Source: Chamaelirium japonicum
Taxonomy: Eukaryota > Streptophyta > Magnoliopsida > Liliales > Melanthiaceae
NCBI GenBank assembly: GCA_947650365.1
Contig: OX393550.1
Span: 67,511,744-67,575,743, forward strand
Length of the DNA stretch: 64,000 nt
Direction of reading: 5' to 3'
Of this stretch, positions 34,495 through 47,300 are shown in pieces (within the stretch, counting starts at the first letter, position 1; the number at the start of each line of letters is the position of its first letter). The translations under genes were made by a program, and so were the position numbers. The notes beneath the pieces are model-generated. The model was not told the origin of the DNA. It made no database searches and saw nothing but the letters and a program-made list of their open reading frames with translations.

Positions 34495-36239
34495 ATGGCC
34501 GGGACAAGCAATGATGCATTTGCTCTAAGCCTCTCACTAATCGCCGAGTCTCCTTTACTCCGACACGGTGGTCCAGTAAACTCGGAGGATGATGTTCCCC
34601 CAATGGTACGCATCTACACTCGGCGTACTCGAACCCTTGCGAATGTCTTCATGCCAGAAACTGCTGCCAAAGATGCTCTGCAAATCACCGACGAGGCCTT
34701 GGTACATGAAGAAACGAGCCTCGATCCTGGAGTCCATGTCCAGAAGTTTGGGGAGGACCAACCCCAACCCCGAGCCCGGTCGGATTCTCCAGCGGACGTT
34801 GTACCTCCTCTGCAGGGGGCAAACATCCGTCATCAACCAGAAACAAGCCGGCACAACTACGTCTCCGATGATGATGGCGAGGATGCAAGCGTGGAACATC
34901 GGGACGTCCTCCGTCATCATTCCCCGTCCGCTCTTCAGCTCCAAGTCATGCAAATGGGTGAGCAGATGGCACAAATCACTCGGCTAATGGAGGAGAAGGA
35001 TCGTCACATTAACACTCTGCTTCAAAAGCTAAGCGCAAAGGATGCTACAGCAGTCGATCGACCTCTTGCTTCTCCAGTAACCGTTCTGGCCCGACTTCAA
35101 CTCCCCCTCCTGCAGAGGTTGTTCCGGTAATTCAAGCGGGTACTCCAACACTCTCTTCGGTTCCCGTCCCGGTGGAAGTCATCTCTCCAGCACCAGTCTC
35201 GATGGTTGCCCAATCACCGACGACAACAACAATGAATGCGCAACAAATACAAGCATTGGTACCTGACATGATGCGTTCCCACGGTGGTGGTCTTCCTCCG
35301 ATCATGGCGGCATACTCGAAGCCTTACACTGCAAGGATCCAGCAGCTGCGTTTCCCCATCGGGTTCCAGCCACCAAAGTTCCAGTACTTCGACGGGAAGG
35401 GAAATCCAAGACAGCACGTTGCTCACTTCATCGAAACCTACAATAATACCGGCACGTATGACGACGAGATGGTGAAGCAGTTCGTTCGCACCCTCAAGGG
35501 TAACGCGTTCGACTGGTATGTGGATCTTCCTCCAAGATCTATCGACAGCTGGGATCATATGGAGAGGGAGTTTCTCAATCGCTTCTACAGCACCAGACGC
35601 ACCGTCAGTATGACCGAGCTTACTGCAGTCAAGCAAAGGAAGGACGAGCCAGTGATCGACTACATCGATCGATGGAGGAACCTCGCGCAGAATTCACGAG
35701 ACCGCTTGTCTGAAGACTCGGCCATCGAGATGTGCACCCAAGGCATGCACTGGGGTCTGCTCTATATTCTTCAAGGTATCAAGCCATGGTCCTTCGAAGA
35801 ACTCGCAACTCGAGCTCACGACATGGAACTCAGCCTAGCAAACCACGGAGACTCAAAAAATAAGGACTTCCTGAAGGTTGAGAAGAAGGACAAACTGCCG
35901 GCACCAAAACCAAAGCAAGTAAATGTTACCGACGTCGCTTCGGCCTCCAAACCGCTCAAAATCGGTGGCAAGCCGGATCAGAAAAAGGGAGTCGCCATAC
36001 CACCGCCTTCGCCACAAAGACAATGGATGACCCTCAAGGAGCTCGAAGCAAAGGAGTACCTTTTCCTGGACTCAGAAGTCTCCTCCATGGAGAAGATGAT
36101 AGAGCTCCCTCCTTCGAAGAGGTCCGAGCAGATGTACTGTGTCGACGACCCTCTCTTCTACAGATACCACCGAGTGGTGAGTCATCCCATCGAAAGATGC
36201 TTCGTCTTCAAGGAAAGAATCATGGTGCTCGCAAAGTAA
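34495..36239 (+). pseudogene. Gypsy gag of the nested element
   Basis: The first part (34,495-35,130) is a variable N-terminal region. The second (35,172-36,239, 355 codons) carries the Retrotrans_gag core. It includes FQYFDGKGNPRQHVAHFIET (about residues 75-94), FVRTLKGNAFDWYVDLPPRS (about 106-125), REFLNRFYSTRRTVSMTELT (about 134-153), and MCTQGMHWGLLYILQGIKPW with ELATRAHDMELS. This product would form the capsid of the retrotransposon particle. The core is well preserved, but I treat the whole as a fossil. Confidence 0.85.
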
Positions 36240-37530
36240 GGGAAGATAGAAATTGACTCCAGAGAGGTTGCTACTGCCAATATGACGACCATCACCTTCG
36301 GTTCCTTCTCGCCGGTACTCATTGCTGCACGACGAAGTACGCCCAAATTGTGCATCAACCGTCAAAGGCCAACCGCGAAGTCAACTTCCCAGCTGAAGGT
36401 CTCGAAGCGACGCCAACATGCTCCTGCGCTCACTAAGGAAGAAACGTCGCTGCCCCGAGGGCAATCATCGCTCACGCCAGTACCCCTCCCAAGCAATGCT
36501 GCATCCCAATGAGCGCTCCAAAAGAAATATGAGCAAGGAGATCCAGAAGTTGGCCTGCTGGGCCAGCATTCAGGAAAGTTTGACTATTACGTCCTCTACT
36601 CAAAGTCTTCGTCCATCTCGATTGAAGAAATCAAGCCCACCGGCTGGGGATCAGAAGACGAGCCAGTGGAGCTTCAGGAAGAGCAAATCCCTTTCAGTCA
36701 AACTACGGCCCAATATGCTCTCTAGAAGAGATATGAACAAAGAGAGCTAGAAGTCGGTCTGCTAGGCCAGCCTTTGGGAAAGTTCGACTATTATGTCCTC
36801 TACTCAAAGCCTTTGTCTGTTTCGATTGAAGAAATCAAACCTATTGGCTGGGGATTGAAAGACGAGCCAGTAGAGCCTCCGGAAGAACAAGTTCCCCTAA
36901 TTGATAAGGAACCGGCTGCCACTGCCGATCATGATCTTGACAGGGGAGAACCCACCGACGAAGAGGCATGGGTCATACTACCCCGACGACGAAGGCCACG
37001 GCAGACGAGACAATGTAAGCAAGACCAGGTAGTGAGGGGATTCCCTGAGCGAAAGACTTACAAGAAGAAAGGCAAGACTCCCGGAAGAAAGGCGTTCAAA
37101 GTGCCACCGGCGAATCTAGACGATCTCCTCCAGCAAAGCCTTCCAGAACCAGCAACGTTGTAAGAGTTCTTCCCCGATCACTTCCTCCCAGTCGATCAGC
37201 ACATCAGAGTCTCGTGTTGCATGGTTGAGATTTGTAAAACGTCGGAAGGGAAAGGCGAGGTCGAGACTTCTGAAGAAGGCGACTCCACCGACGAGGAAGA
37301 CGACTCCGACAAAGGAGGCACTGCCTTCCATGACGAAGTAATCCTGCACTTGCCGCTCGTAGAAGCTCTGCATCTTCCAAAGAAGGCTCGCCTGGCAATA
37401 GTGACAGCTTTGGCAGACCCGGACAGCTACAAGAGGAAAAGGAAGGACAGCGAGAAGGGCAAGGCTGTGGCCTCGTGTGATGCGGTGATAACCATCTCAG
37501 ACGAAGACTTGCAACTCGGAGCATGATTGC
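36240..37530 (+). pseudogene. Gag-protease linker region with repeated module
   Basis: Contains copies of a module reading GKFDYYVLYSKPLSVSIEEI and then KPIGWGLKDEPVEPPEEQ (best copy 36,774-36,900; another near 36,570-36,680; a third at about 39,215-39,320). Low-complexity acidic and Lys-rich DNA follows. No enzymatic domain is seen. Confidence 0.6.
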
Positions 37531-37539
37531 ACAACAGGC

Positions 37540-38228
37540 CCATCTACGTTTCGGGATACATCAAAGAGAAGCCAGTGAATCGAATCTTACTGGACTGTGA
37601 CTCTGCTGTCAACATCATACCCATCCAGACGATGTGGCAACTTGGCATCACCAATGACTAGCTCTCACCCAGCCAATTGGTCATTCAAGGGTTCAACCAG
37701 GGCGGACAATCCACTATCGGAATCATCCGCTTGAAGCTTTCAATCGACCCGCTAGATACAACGGTCCTCTTCTACATCATTGATTGCCAGACGTCGTATC
37801 ACCTCCTGTTGGGAAGACCATGGCTACATGAGAACGGCATTGTAGTGTCCACTTGGCATCAATGCCTCAAGTACTATGAGGAAGGTATGAAGAAATGCAT
37901 CGTCGCTGATGATAAGACGTTCAATGAAACCGAGGTGCATCTAACCGACGCCAAATTCTATCAAACGAAGGACCTAGTCGCGGAAGTCCTTCCAGCTAAA
38001 GCCCAGCGAGCCCAAAAGGCTGAAGAAGTGAAACAGGACAAGGCTCCTTCACCTGCAGATCTGATGCGACCTTCCGACAAGGCGAGACTTGAGACCCAAG
38101 AAGCATCAAAATCAATGCAAAGGATGCGCATCAGTTCCAAGCCTAGAACAATGCAACATACCCCGTTACCAGTCCAAGTGACACCAGTTCTGCGTCTCAC
38201 ACCTCAGTGGCTTCGTAAGTCCGAGTGA
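37540..38228 (+). pseudogene. Retroviral-type aspartic protease region
   Basis: Words YIKEKPVNRILLD, VIQGFNQGGQSTIGIIRL and SYHLLLGRPWLHENGIV follow the usual order of the Gypsy pepsin-like protease: an active-site strand, a flap, then the LLLGRPWLH helix. Then comes KCIVADDKTFNETEVHLTDA and KDLVAEVLP. The protease would process the Gag polyprotein. In complete elements reverse transcriptase would follow, but here it does not. Part of a broken element. Confidence 0.75.
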
Positions 38229-40700
38229 TCCCCTCCTACTCCGGCAAGAAAGATGGTCCCACCATTATCGCAGGTCAATATCGTCACTCTGCAAGAAATG
38301 ACGTTGTCGTTACCTAGTCTGACGCAAGCTCCAAACCTGAGCAGGCCTGTCGAATCTGTCGACCCCAATCAACTCGAATTCAAGCCAAAAGGGAGTTGGG
38401 GGCAAAACGCTGCCAAGTTGCTATTCAAAGCCGGCTATAACAAAGAAAGCACCATGGGCACACTTCCCCCAGCAGCAACGCCATATGGGATGACAAAGAC
38501 GCAAGCTCGGTTGTTTCAAAACGGTGAACAAATCCTCTCGAACCGCCGAGGCATCGGCTCCAATCAAACTCCAATGGTTGTCAGGATTGCAACGAAAAAG
38601 ACCTTCACCTCTAACTATATTGGGGCAAAGATGGTAGACGAAGCAGCTGAAGGATCGACAATCTCCAATGCACGCTTCACCTACGCCAGCTGTCCCGATA
38701 GTAAGAGGAGGCAGCGATGAGCTCGGTGCCAAGCCTTACTCCAGAAGCAAAACAAAAGCAATCAAAGCCGGTCGAATCTAAAGCGTACATCCGTGTTCGA
38801 AAGGCTCAGGCTAGTCAAGCAACCAAAGAAGTGGTCGTTGTTTGATCGTTTGGGAATGCCAGTCAAGGGCGTCGTTTCAACACTCGCCCACCCACCCATG
38901 GCAGCCGTCAACCATATCTCCGTCATCGAAACTAACAACGGTGATACTTCTACTTCGGACGACGAGTTGCAAGAAGCCCTGCTAGTCCTCGCAGAAGGGG
39001 GGTAGTCCACCGTTGATGACTCAAAGAAGGGGGGCAGTCCAAGAAGACGACGACGACATGCTCCTTCAGTACCTAGGGCCAAATCCTTACTGTCTTGGGG
39101 GCAACCGCCTCTCATGCAAGCACTCCCTTTTTCAAACAAAGCTATATTCTGGCACATGCTCAAAGCGAGAGACGAACAAAGAAGCCTCGAAGTCAACTTG
39201 CTAGGCCAACCATCGAGCAAATTTGACTATTATGTCCTCTACTCCAGGCCTCCTTCGATTCCAAACAAAGAAGTCAAGCCAACTGGCTGGGGATCAGAAG
39301 ATGAATCAGTACAGTCTCCAAAAGAGCAAGTCCTTCTGATTAAAGAAGTGCCTTCAGTCGCAGCACCAGTTCTTCACCTTGGCGAGGAAGATCTTACTGA
39401 TGAAAACACGGGCTATGGCGCCTTGAAGGAGAAGGCCACGACGATCAAGCAACAAGATAGCACGTCTGGCTAACCACAAGAAAGACCGGGCGACAAGAAA
39501 ACGCCCCAGAAGAAAGTCCTTCAAGGAAAAGAATGAAGCTCCAGGAAGAAACACGTCCGAAGTACCACCAGCAAGTCCGAAAAATCTTCTCCAGCAAATA
39601 TGCCCAAAGCTGGCGACACTTCAGGAGTTCTTTCCTAATCGCTTCCTTGAAGCTGATCAAGACTTCAAGGTCTCCTGCTACATAATGAAAGTCCACCAAG
39701 TGCTCCGGGAAGACGATGAAGAAAGCGACACCAATATCAAAAGCATGGGGAGAAGCATCACTGCCAACGATAAATTGTTCAACGAGGCTGAAGCACACCT
39801 TGCTGACGTCCAGGTCCACCAGGCCAAAGACCTCGTTGCAGAAGCTCTTCCAGCAAAGGCTCCACGAGCCCTGGAAGGCAAAGCAGATACAAGGGATAAA
39901 ACCTCTCCAATTGCAAAACCAGTGACATCTTCCAGCCAGATGGTACACAAAGACAAAGAGGCACTGGCATCAAGAAAAAAAATACACATCAACTTCAAGT
40001 CAAGCTCAAGACCGCGCGTTCCGTTGCCTGCTCAAGCTGCTTCAATCCTGCGGTTCGCACCTTAATGGCTTCGCGAACCAGGACGATCGCCTTCCACTCT
40101 AGCAAAGAAACCACTGTCATCATTCTCCAATGCCAACTTCAGCACTTTGCAAGAGATGACACTACCGTTACACGGTCTGTTGCACGTCTCAAGCTCAACC
40201 GAGTCATCCGAGTACACCAGCTCCGAGCAACTCGCAATCAAAGCCAGAAAACACTCAGGGAAAAAACTCCACCGAGTTGATGTTCAAATCCAGCCGCAAC
40301 AAAGAAAGCATGGCGCACATGGGTTCACTACCCTCAGCTATAATACCATATCGCCTGACAAATACTCAAGCTTGCCTTTCAAAAGCTGCGAACAAATCCT
40401 TCCAAATCGCCGAGGCATCGACTCCAGTCAAACTCCAGCAATCATCAAAACTCCAGTCAAGAAGATCTTCACTTCTAACTATATTGAAGCGAAGAAGGCG
40501 GGCGACAACTGCGAACCAGCGGCGACTCTGCCTACCAACGGCAAGTCCCTCAAAAAGTACTTGGCCTAGCGCAAGGTTACCCCCCTTGCCAAAAAAAAAG
40601 GGGAATAAATGAACTACGTGCGACTTGATCCCTCTCAGTAGGGTACGTAGGCAACCTATAAAGGTTCAGTCCAGACAAAAAAAAAAAAAGAAACACCCTA
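38229..40700 (+). pseudogene. Post-protease region with duplicated modules, no pol domains
   Basis: Two parallel runs of related modules. The first has LEFKPKGSWGQNAAKLLFKA (about 38,380-38,440), RLFQNGEQILSNRRGIGSNQ (about 38,507-38,566) and TFTSNYIGAKM (about 38,602-38,635). The second repeats them around 40,275-40,500, following a second FDYYVLYSRP module (about 39,215) and a second KLFNEAEAHLADVQVH module (about 39,770). It ends near 40,620-40,670 with a YVRLDPS-like word and GGGTACGTAGGCAACCTATA, a sequence typical of the end of such plant coding regions. Confidence 0.6.
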
Positions 40701-40856
40701 ACATCGTCCCAGAAGACCGGTCCGGAAGAAAATGAGTGCAGATCTGGTCAGCATACCAAAAGATGATAAGAAAGTCAAAGTCCTTGAAGTGTCGAAGCGG
40801 CTCGCCTTCCGCAGCTTACACGCATTGCAACTCCAGGGGTAGAGAAGCTGTCAACT

Positions 40857-41280
40857 TCCGACGTGTCGCCAGCTATGCACGCTGCTTCGCAAGGTTTACC
40901 CTGGAAGGCTTCTCGATCACTCCACCAGCTTCCGGCACTTCGCCAGCTATGCACGCTGCTTTGCAAGGTTCGCTCCGGAAGCCTTCTCGATCGCTCCATC
41001 AGCTTCCGGCACTTCGTCAGCTCTTCACGCTTCTTCGCAAGCTCTGCTCCAGATGTCTTTTCGGTCGCTCGAGCTTTCCCCAAACGAAACTCCAGCTTCT
41101 AAAGCGATGCACGAATAGCAAGTCGAAGTCCTTGAGGCACCGAAGCAGCTTGCCTCTGCAGCCTACATGCGCTGCAAATCTGAAGGGCGAGAAACCACCA
41201 GCTCCCGGCACCTTGTCAGTTCTTCACGCTGCTTCGCAAACTCTGCTCCAGAAGTCTTCTTAGTCTCTCAAGCTTTCTCC
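40857..41280. repeat. Tandem repeat, about 73-bp unit, three copies plus one displaced
   Basis: CTTCCGGCACTTCGCCAGCT-like starts at about 40,856, 40,930 and 41,003, with GCACGCTGCTTCGCAAGG and GAAGCCTTCTCGATCGCTCC inside. A further copy starts near 41,205 (CTCCCGGCACCTTGTCAGTT). In the untranslated part of the Gypsy element. Confidence 0.85.
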
Positions 41281-41879
41281 CGAAGGGATTTTAGCTTCTG
41301 AAGCGACGCGTGAGCTAGTAATCTCCATCTTCTTCTGCATTCAAACCAAGTCTACCGTAGCAAGTCAGTGAAGTCCCTCCAGTCGACTTCCCTCTTTCTC
41401 GATCGCAGCTAAAGACAAGAAAGCATCCTCTGCGACCTCCACGAAGCCAAAAGAACCGTTGGAGTAGTCACCAAGGTCAAGATCGATAAGCAGAAGACGG
41501 CTAAAGTAGTCTGCTCCTCGTCAACGCTCACGGCCTCTTTTTCTTCTCATAAAACTCTAGACCGTCCGCCTTGATGTGCTTCAAGCCGGCATTGTCACCA
41601 AATTTTTTTTTCATAGGTTTCCAACAACCCGTGACCGTCAAAAGAACGTCCAGCCCGCCCTGCTCAACTTGTTCGGACGCAACCTCGCTAGTCGAAAGAT
41701 ACAAATGAGATGGAGGTGAAGACCTCTACTCCCGTGATGAGCCTCCTCGACAATCCAATCGGCCTCTGGAAGACCTTCGAAGGGACGAACCCTGAAGACC
41801 TTCGAAGGGACGAACCCTAAAAAACAAAAAAGAGGACGGAGGAAACAAATCGGACCCTGAAAGGGGACAAGGAAAGCAA

Positions 41880-44450
41880 GTCAAAGTCTAGAACAGAGAC
41901 AAGCGAAAAAAAAGGAGCGCACTGCAGAGGGGAGCCACTGCCCCCCCCCCCAGAAAACAAACCCTAGACTGAAAAAAGGGAGGGCCGCAACCCCAATGGA
42001 GGGGGAGGGGAGCCCGGAACCTGGCCACGGTGGGAGCCCGATCCTGCGCCGGCTCGCCTCCACTGACCCCACGCCCGGCCATCATCTGCGCGCCGCCCGC
42101 CTGCGCCGCACCCCAACTGGCCTCCGCGCCCCGCGCCGACCACCCACACCGGCCACCCACTGCCTGCGCTGCACCCGCAGCCATCGCCTGCCTCCAGCCT
42201 CGCACCCGCCGCTCCGCCTGTGTTGGATCTCGCACCGCCTGCGCCATGCAGCCAACCACCGCTTGGAATTTGCACCCGCCATCTCGTCGGGAACCCGCAG
42301 CCATCACCACAGTCGCTCCACGCACCCGGCCTCCACCAACGCCGCAATCGCCACTGCTGCTGCTGTTGGCCGCACGAAAACAAAGAAGGAAAGAAAGAGA
42401 CAAAAAGAAAGGAAGGGCGAAATGAAAAAAAAAACCCCAAGAGAGGACGAAACAGAGAAAAGGAAAGAGAGAAAACAGAGAAAAGGAAAGAGAGAAAACA
42501 GAGAAGGAAAGAAAAAAAAAAACAAGAAAGAAAGAGGAGAAACCAGAGAAGGAAAGAAGAGAAGAGGTGGAGCCGTAGTCCAGCACCCGCACCTGGCCGG
42601 ATCCCTCCTGTGCGAAACCGCAGCCCCCAAGAAGAGGCCCGCTCTCCTTTAAAAACCCCACAACCCCCACAAGGGCTGCCATCTTCAACCCTGACGTCGG
42701 CCGCCTGTGCACCAGCCGTGCCCCACCACCGCGTCGCCAGCCTCCAGCCCACGGCGGCTTGGAGCCCGCAGCTGCCACCGCCTCCAGCCCCGGCCTCCGC
42801 GCCCTACGCCGCACCAGCCGCAGCCCCGCGCAGCCCACGCTGGATCGAGGCTCGCCCGACTCGGCCGCGACACCGCCTCGCCGCTCCGCGCATGCGCCTG
42901 CGCCCCGCACACTGGAGCCCGCGCCCGACCTCCATGCCCCACTTCGCACCAGCCGCCACCTGCATCGCAGGCCGCCGCCGCTGCTGCTGCGTCCACGCCC
43001 GGCCACCACATCCCCGCCTAGCGCCGCTGCTGCACCTATGCTCGGCGCCACCCATGCCACCAGCCTCCGCACATCGCACCCGCATGGACCCTGTGTCGCC
43101 TGCCCCTGTTGCCTGCGTCGGAGGCCGCCGCTGCTGCTACTGCTTCCATGCCTGGCCACCGCGTCCCCGCCCCGGTGTCGCTGCTGCACCTATGCTCGGT
43201 GCCACCCACGCCACCAGCCTCCGCGCGTCGCACCCGCGTGGAGTCGTGGACCCTGCGCCGCCTGCCCCTGTTGCCCGCATCGGATGCCACCATCGTTGCT
43301 GCTGTTCGCCGCGCCCGACCGGCAAAAAAGGAGATGGACAAAAAAAAACGAAAGAAAGAAAGAAAGTGAAGAAAAAACCAGTGAAAGAAAAAAAAAAAAA
43401 GAAAGAAGAAGAAGTAGAAAAGAAAAGAAAGAAGAAGACGAAGGAGTCATCCTATATGGCCTTCGACGTCTCCGCGTCGTCCTCGCGCCAAGCGATCGTC
43501 ACCACTCTCGGCCCGCATCCACCGCCTCGCCTTCGCGTTCTGCGCCAGCGCCGCAGGCCGCCACCGCCGCTGCTGCGCCCATGCCCGGCCACCGGCCCTC
43601 GCCCGGCTGTCGAGCCACACGCGCCGTGCCGCTGCACCCCGTGCCGTAGCCCGCGCCCGACCGTCGAGCCACACGCGTTGCGCCGCACGCCGCTGCGCCC
43701 CACGCATGCGCCGCAACACCAGCCGCCGCCACCGCTGCCTCCGCAAACCAGAGGAGGAAGAAAAAAGAAAAGAAAAGAAAAGAAAGAAAGGAGAAGAAAG
43801 GAGGAAAAAGAAGGAAGAGTTAGAGCTGCTATACCTGACCCGCGACGACTCCGTCTCCTCTCTTTGCGCCGTTGTCACCGCTCTCTGCCACGACGACTCC
43901 GCCTCCTTCTCTCGTTACACCTGCGTCACCAACCTCGGCCGCGACGATATGCCTCGCCATTGCACTCCCACACCGAAGAAGGGGCAACAGTCCTCCGCCA
44001 AGATGCACCGTGGCCGTCCTCGCACTCCAGTCACCCTTGTGGCACTCTCGGACTCCGTACAGCGGCCACCTTCGATGTTCATGCAATCTTTGGAGCAAAA
44101 GAAGTCCGCAACAAGGAAGATGATCGAAACCCTAGCGAGGGTCTTCTTCGCAAGCAAGAGCCACCGCCGTCGACGAAAGAGGCGACAACTAGGAAGACGG
44201 AGCAAGTCGTGTGCAACCCTAAGCAACAGCCCTTTCGCCGACGGTCTCCTAGCGTCGAAGAAGCCTTCATCTCCGAGCCGCCAAAAGCCTTCGCAACGAT
44301 CTTCAACTCGCGCACCATCGCCGCCGCTACTGACGAAAGAGGCGACACCGGAAAGACAGAGCAAGTCTCGTGCAACCCAAGGCAGCTCTCTTTCGACGGT
44401 GATCTCCAAAAGCCAGCAGAGCCTTCGCAAGAGCAAGGTGTTGAATGAAG
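41880..44450. repeat. GC-rich block with alternating purine tracts
   Basis: C/G-rich DNA rich in CCGCCGC and GCACCCGC words alternates with A/G-rich tracts at about 42,366-42,560, 43,320-43,440 and 43,745-43,825. Within it, 42,950-43,320 has a tandem unit of about 154 bp (GCTGCACCTATGCTCGG at about 43,029 and 43,183). Very long frames are open on both strands (plus 42,220-44,448, 742 codons; minus 41,888-43,189, 433 codons), mainly because the block is poor in A/T-rich stop codons. The implied proteins are Pro/Ala/Arg/His-rich with Lys/Glu tracts and show no domain. Untranslated retroelement DNA is the best reading; a captured host fragment is possible. Confidence 0.6.
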
Positions 44451-44577
44451 AGGGTAGGGGCCCTTAAATAAGCCCCCAGTCCCATCCAAGAAAGGAATCA
44501 AGGACAAGTGATGTGCGTTTCCTACGTACACAAGTACTCCGCATTTCCCCCAGCGCACTCATCCTTGAGGGGGCATT
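44451..44577 (+). promoter_or_regulatory. Leader to the 3' LTR including the polypurine tract
   Basis: CCTTGAGGGGGCATT (about 44,563-44,577) immediately precedes the 3' LTR; it would prime plus-strand synthesis. Confidence 0.75.
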
Positions 44578-47300
44578 TATAGACACACAAATTGTGTCTA
44601 ACCCGAACCCGACTCACATGCACTAATCCAGAGGCAAACCCGACACGCGCTCGGACCCGGACCTGACTCGCATGCACCGACTCGAAATCAAACCCGACAC
44701 GAACTCGGACCCGACCCACGCCAAACAAGAGGCCGGATGGGCCCATCCTCAAGTGGGGCCCACCCGGCCCCCTACTAGAGATCTGAACCCCTCATGGGGT
44801 GGCCGGCCATGCAAGGAAAAGAAAAGAAAAGAAAAGGAAAGAAAAGAAAGAAAGAAAAGGAAAGAAAAGAAAGAAAAGAAAAGAAAAGGAAAGAAAAGAC
44901 CAAAAAGGAAACAAATATCGCCATGCGCGGGGGGAGGTTGCGTATGACGTCTACATAAGTGTGGATCTGCACCGATCCCTCGATCCGACGGACAAGAAAC
45001 GAAGCCGGGTCGCCATCGACTTTATGTGCAAGATTCAAAGTAAATCCAAAAATGATTGAGCCATAATTATCCCGCCAGAAAAGGAAAGCAAATAAAGGTT
45101 TATTCCCCTCTTCAATTGAAGAATAAATCTTGGGTAGTTATGGGAGAGATATTAAAGGAATTCAAATAAACTTCCCATATCTCTCCTCTCCCCCCTTCAC
45201 CTATAAATAGAGGGGGAGGGGGAAGGCTCACGAGGTCGGATGGCAAGAAGCGAAGAAGCTCTGCAAAGGAGGAGACGCGCCCTTCATCGACCCAAGGCTT
45301 CACGAGGCACGGGCAAGCCTATCCTTTTGGGACCGGCTTAGTCCATTGAAAGTCCTCATCAACATGAAGACCCTTGCACAAGAAGATCATCCCTTCGACT
45401 CCGTGCACGAAGAAGAAAGCTCGAAGAAGAAGAACCCTTCGATTCCGAAGACGCCAGAAGCAAAGGCCGGAGAAGAAGATCGGAGCGGCATCATCCCGTC
45501 GTCTCCAACCATCCTTCGACTCCGAAGACGCCAGAAGCAAAGGTCGGAGAAGAAGATCGGAGCGGCACTATCCCGTCGTCTCCAACAAGCCTTCGGCTCC
45601 GATCAAGCCCAAAAGCCCGGAGAAGAAGAACAAAGCGGCATCACCCTGTCGTCTTCAACAAGCATCCGCTCCATTCACGAAGAAGAAGGATTGTAGAAGG
45701 ATATCCGAAGTGGCGCTACACCCGTCATCTTCAACAAAGCCTTCAACTCCGATTACGCCAAATACGCCTGTTGAAGAAGTCGACGCCACAACCGTCGCAA
45801 AGGTTAAAAGCTGAAGACGAAGCGAGGAAGCTCTGCAAAAAGGGAGACGCGCTCTTCATCGACCCAAGGCTTCACGAGGCATGGTCAAGCCTATCCCTTC
45901 GGGACCGGCTTAGTCCATTGAAAGCCCTCATCAACGTGAAGACCCTTGCACAAGAGGATCAAGCCTTTGACTCCAATCAAGCCCAAAAGCCTGGAGAAGA
46001 AGCCGACGCCATAACGGTCGAAAAGGTGGCAAGCTGAAGACAAAGCGAGGAAGCTCTGTAGAAGAGGAGACGCACTCTTCATCGACCCGAGGCTTCACGA
46101 GGCACGGTTAAGCCTATCCCCTCGGGACCGGCTTAGTTCATTGAAAGCCCTCATCAATGTGAAGACTCTTGCACAAGAAGATCAAGCCTTCGACTCCGTG
46201 CACGAAGAAGAAAGCTCAGAGAAGAAAAACCCTTCGACTCCGAAGACACCAGAAGCAAAGGCCGAAGAAGAAGATCGGAGTGGCACCACCCTGTCATCTC
46301 CAACAAGCCTTCGACTTCGATCAAGCCCAAAAGCCCGGAGAAGAATACCGAAGTGTCATCACCCGTCGCCTTCGGCAGACGTCCGCTCCATCCACGGAGA
46401 AGAAAGCTTGGAGAGGACTACCCGAAGCGTCGCTACACCCGTCGTCTTCAAAACAAAGCCGACGCTACAATCGTCGCATAGAGATCGGTGCCACCCCCGT
46501 CGTCTCCAAAGGTACCCTTTGACTTCGATCACGCCAAAGAAGCCCGGAGAAGAAGAAAAGTCAAGCCGACACCTAAACCATCGAGGAAGCCAGATGCCTT
46601 GAAGAAGTAGCCACCGCTGTTCGAGAAGAAGATTAAGTCGACGCCGAAGCAAAAGCCCACGCAAGAAGGCAAAGCAAAAGCCCCGGTAAAGCCCACGCCA
46701 AAGCAACGCAAGTGCCAAAGTCAAGCGACTACGCCTATCAAGAGCAAAAGCACCACACGTTCTAGCTGATACGATGCGAAGTCCGGAAGAACGAAAGCAT
46801 CGCAAGTCTCCCCCCGTCTACGTCCAAGCGCAAGCACTGAAGCAAAGCAAAAGCCAGAGCCACGCCAAAGCTGAGCCAAAACCGAAAGCCAAAGCCAAAG
46901 CCGACGCCAAAAGCACGATCGACGCCGCGAACCGACAATCAGGGACTCCAAGGTCAAGCAAGGATCGAGGAAGACACGAAGACCGAGGAACGACGCCGAA
47001 AACCCCCCTAGCCGAGAAAGTGCGAAGCACGGAAGGGACAAAAGCAACGGCGGATACTCCTTAGCCTCTCAAAAACCCTCACCCTATAAAGACCTCTGTC
47101 CTGGGCAACCTCTTCAGAGCTCTCGCACGAATACCACGTGGAGACGCGGATCAAAGGGACCCTCTAGAGGATATCTCCCACAATCTCCTGATCTATATTC
47201 GCCGCACCCCGGCTCACCACCCCCGAGCCCCCGGGTCCCGGCACTCTGTAATCTTGTGTGTTCGCAATAAAGGCGACCCGGATCTTTTTTTGCGCATACA
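44578..47300 (+). repeat. 3' LTR of the nested Gypsy element
   Basis: 2,723 bp, about 95 percent identical to the 5' LTR where compared. It has an AAAAG-rich stretch at 44,815-44,905, a clear TATA box CTATAAATAG at 45,201-45,210, and a polyadenylation-type CAATAAAG near 47,265-47,272. It ends TGCGCATACA and is followed by GACAC. Confidence 0.93.

Larger units (their letters stand above)
31705..47300 (+). mobile_element. 15.6-kb Gypsy retrotransposon nested in the Copia element, gag-protease type
   Basis: LTRs at 31,705-34,422 (2,718 bp) and 44,578-47,300 (2,723 bp) are bounded by GACAC on both sides. A primer-binding-site region (TTTTTGGCACGCCCGATGGG) follows the 5' LTR. A polypurine tract (CCTTGAGGGGGCATT) precedes the 3' LTR. 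The interior shows gag, a linker region, an aspartic protease, partly duplicated modules, 73-bp repeats and a GC-rich block. No reverse transcriptase or integrase was recognised. In the first 235 bp of the LTRs I counted about 11 differences, nearly all transitions, or roughly 5 percent. That suggests an age of a few million years, depending on the substitution rate. The gag reads well over a long stretch but the copy as a whole is broken. Likely Tat/Athila side of Gypsy. Confidence 0.93.

Noticed and set aside
41888-44448. Very long open frames on both strands (433 codons minus, 742 codons plus)
   Set aside because: They lie in a GC-rich, low-complexity block of a retroelement where stop codons are rare; no domain is recognisable and several frames are open at once.
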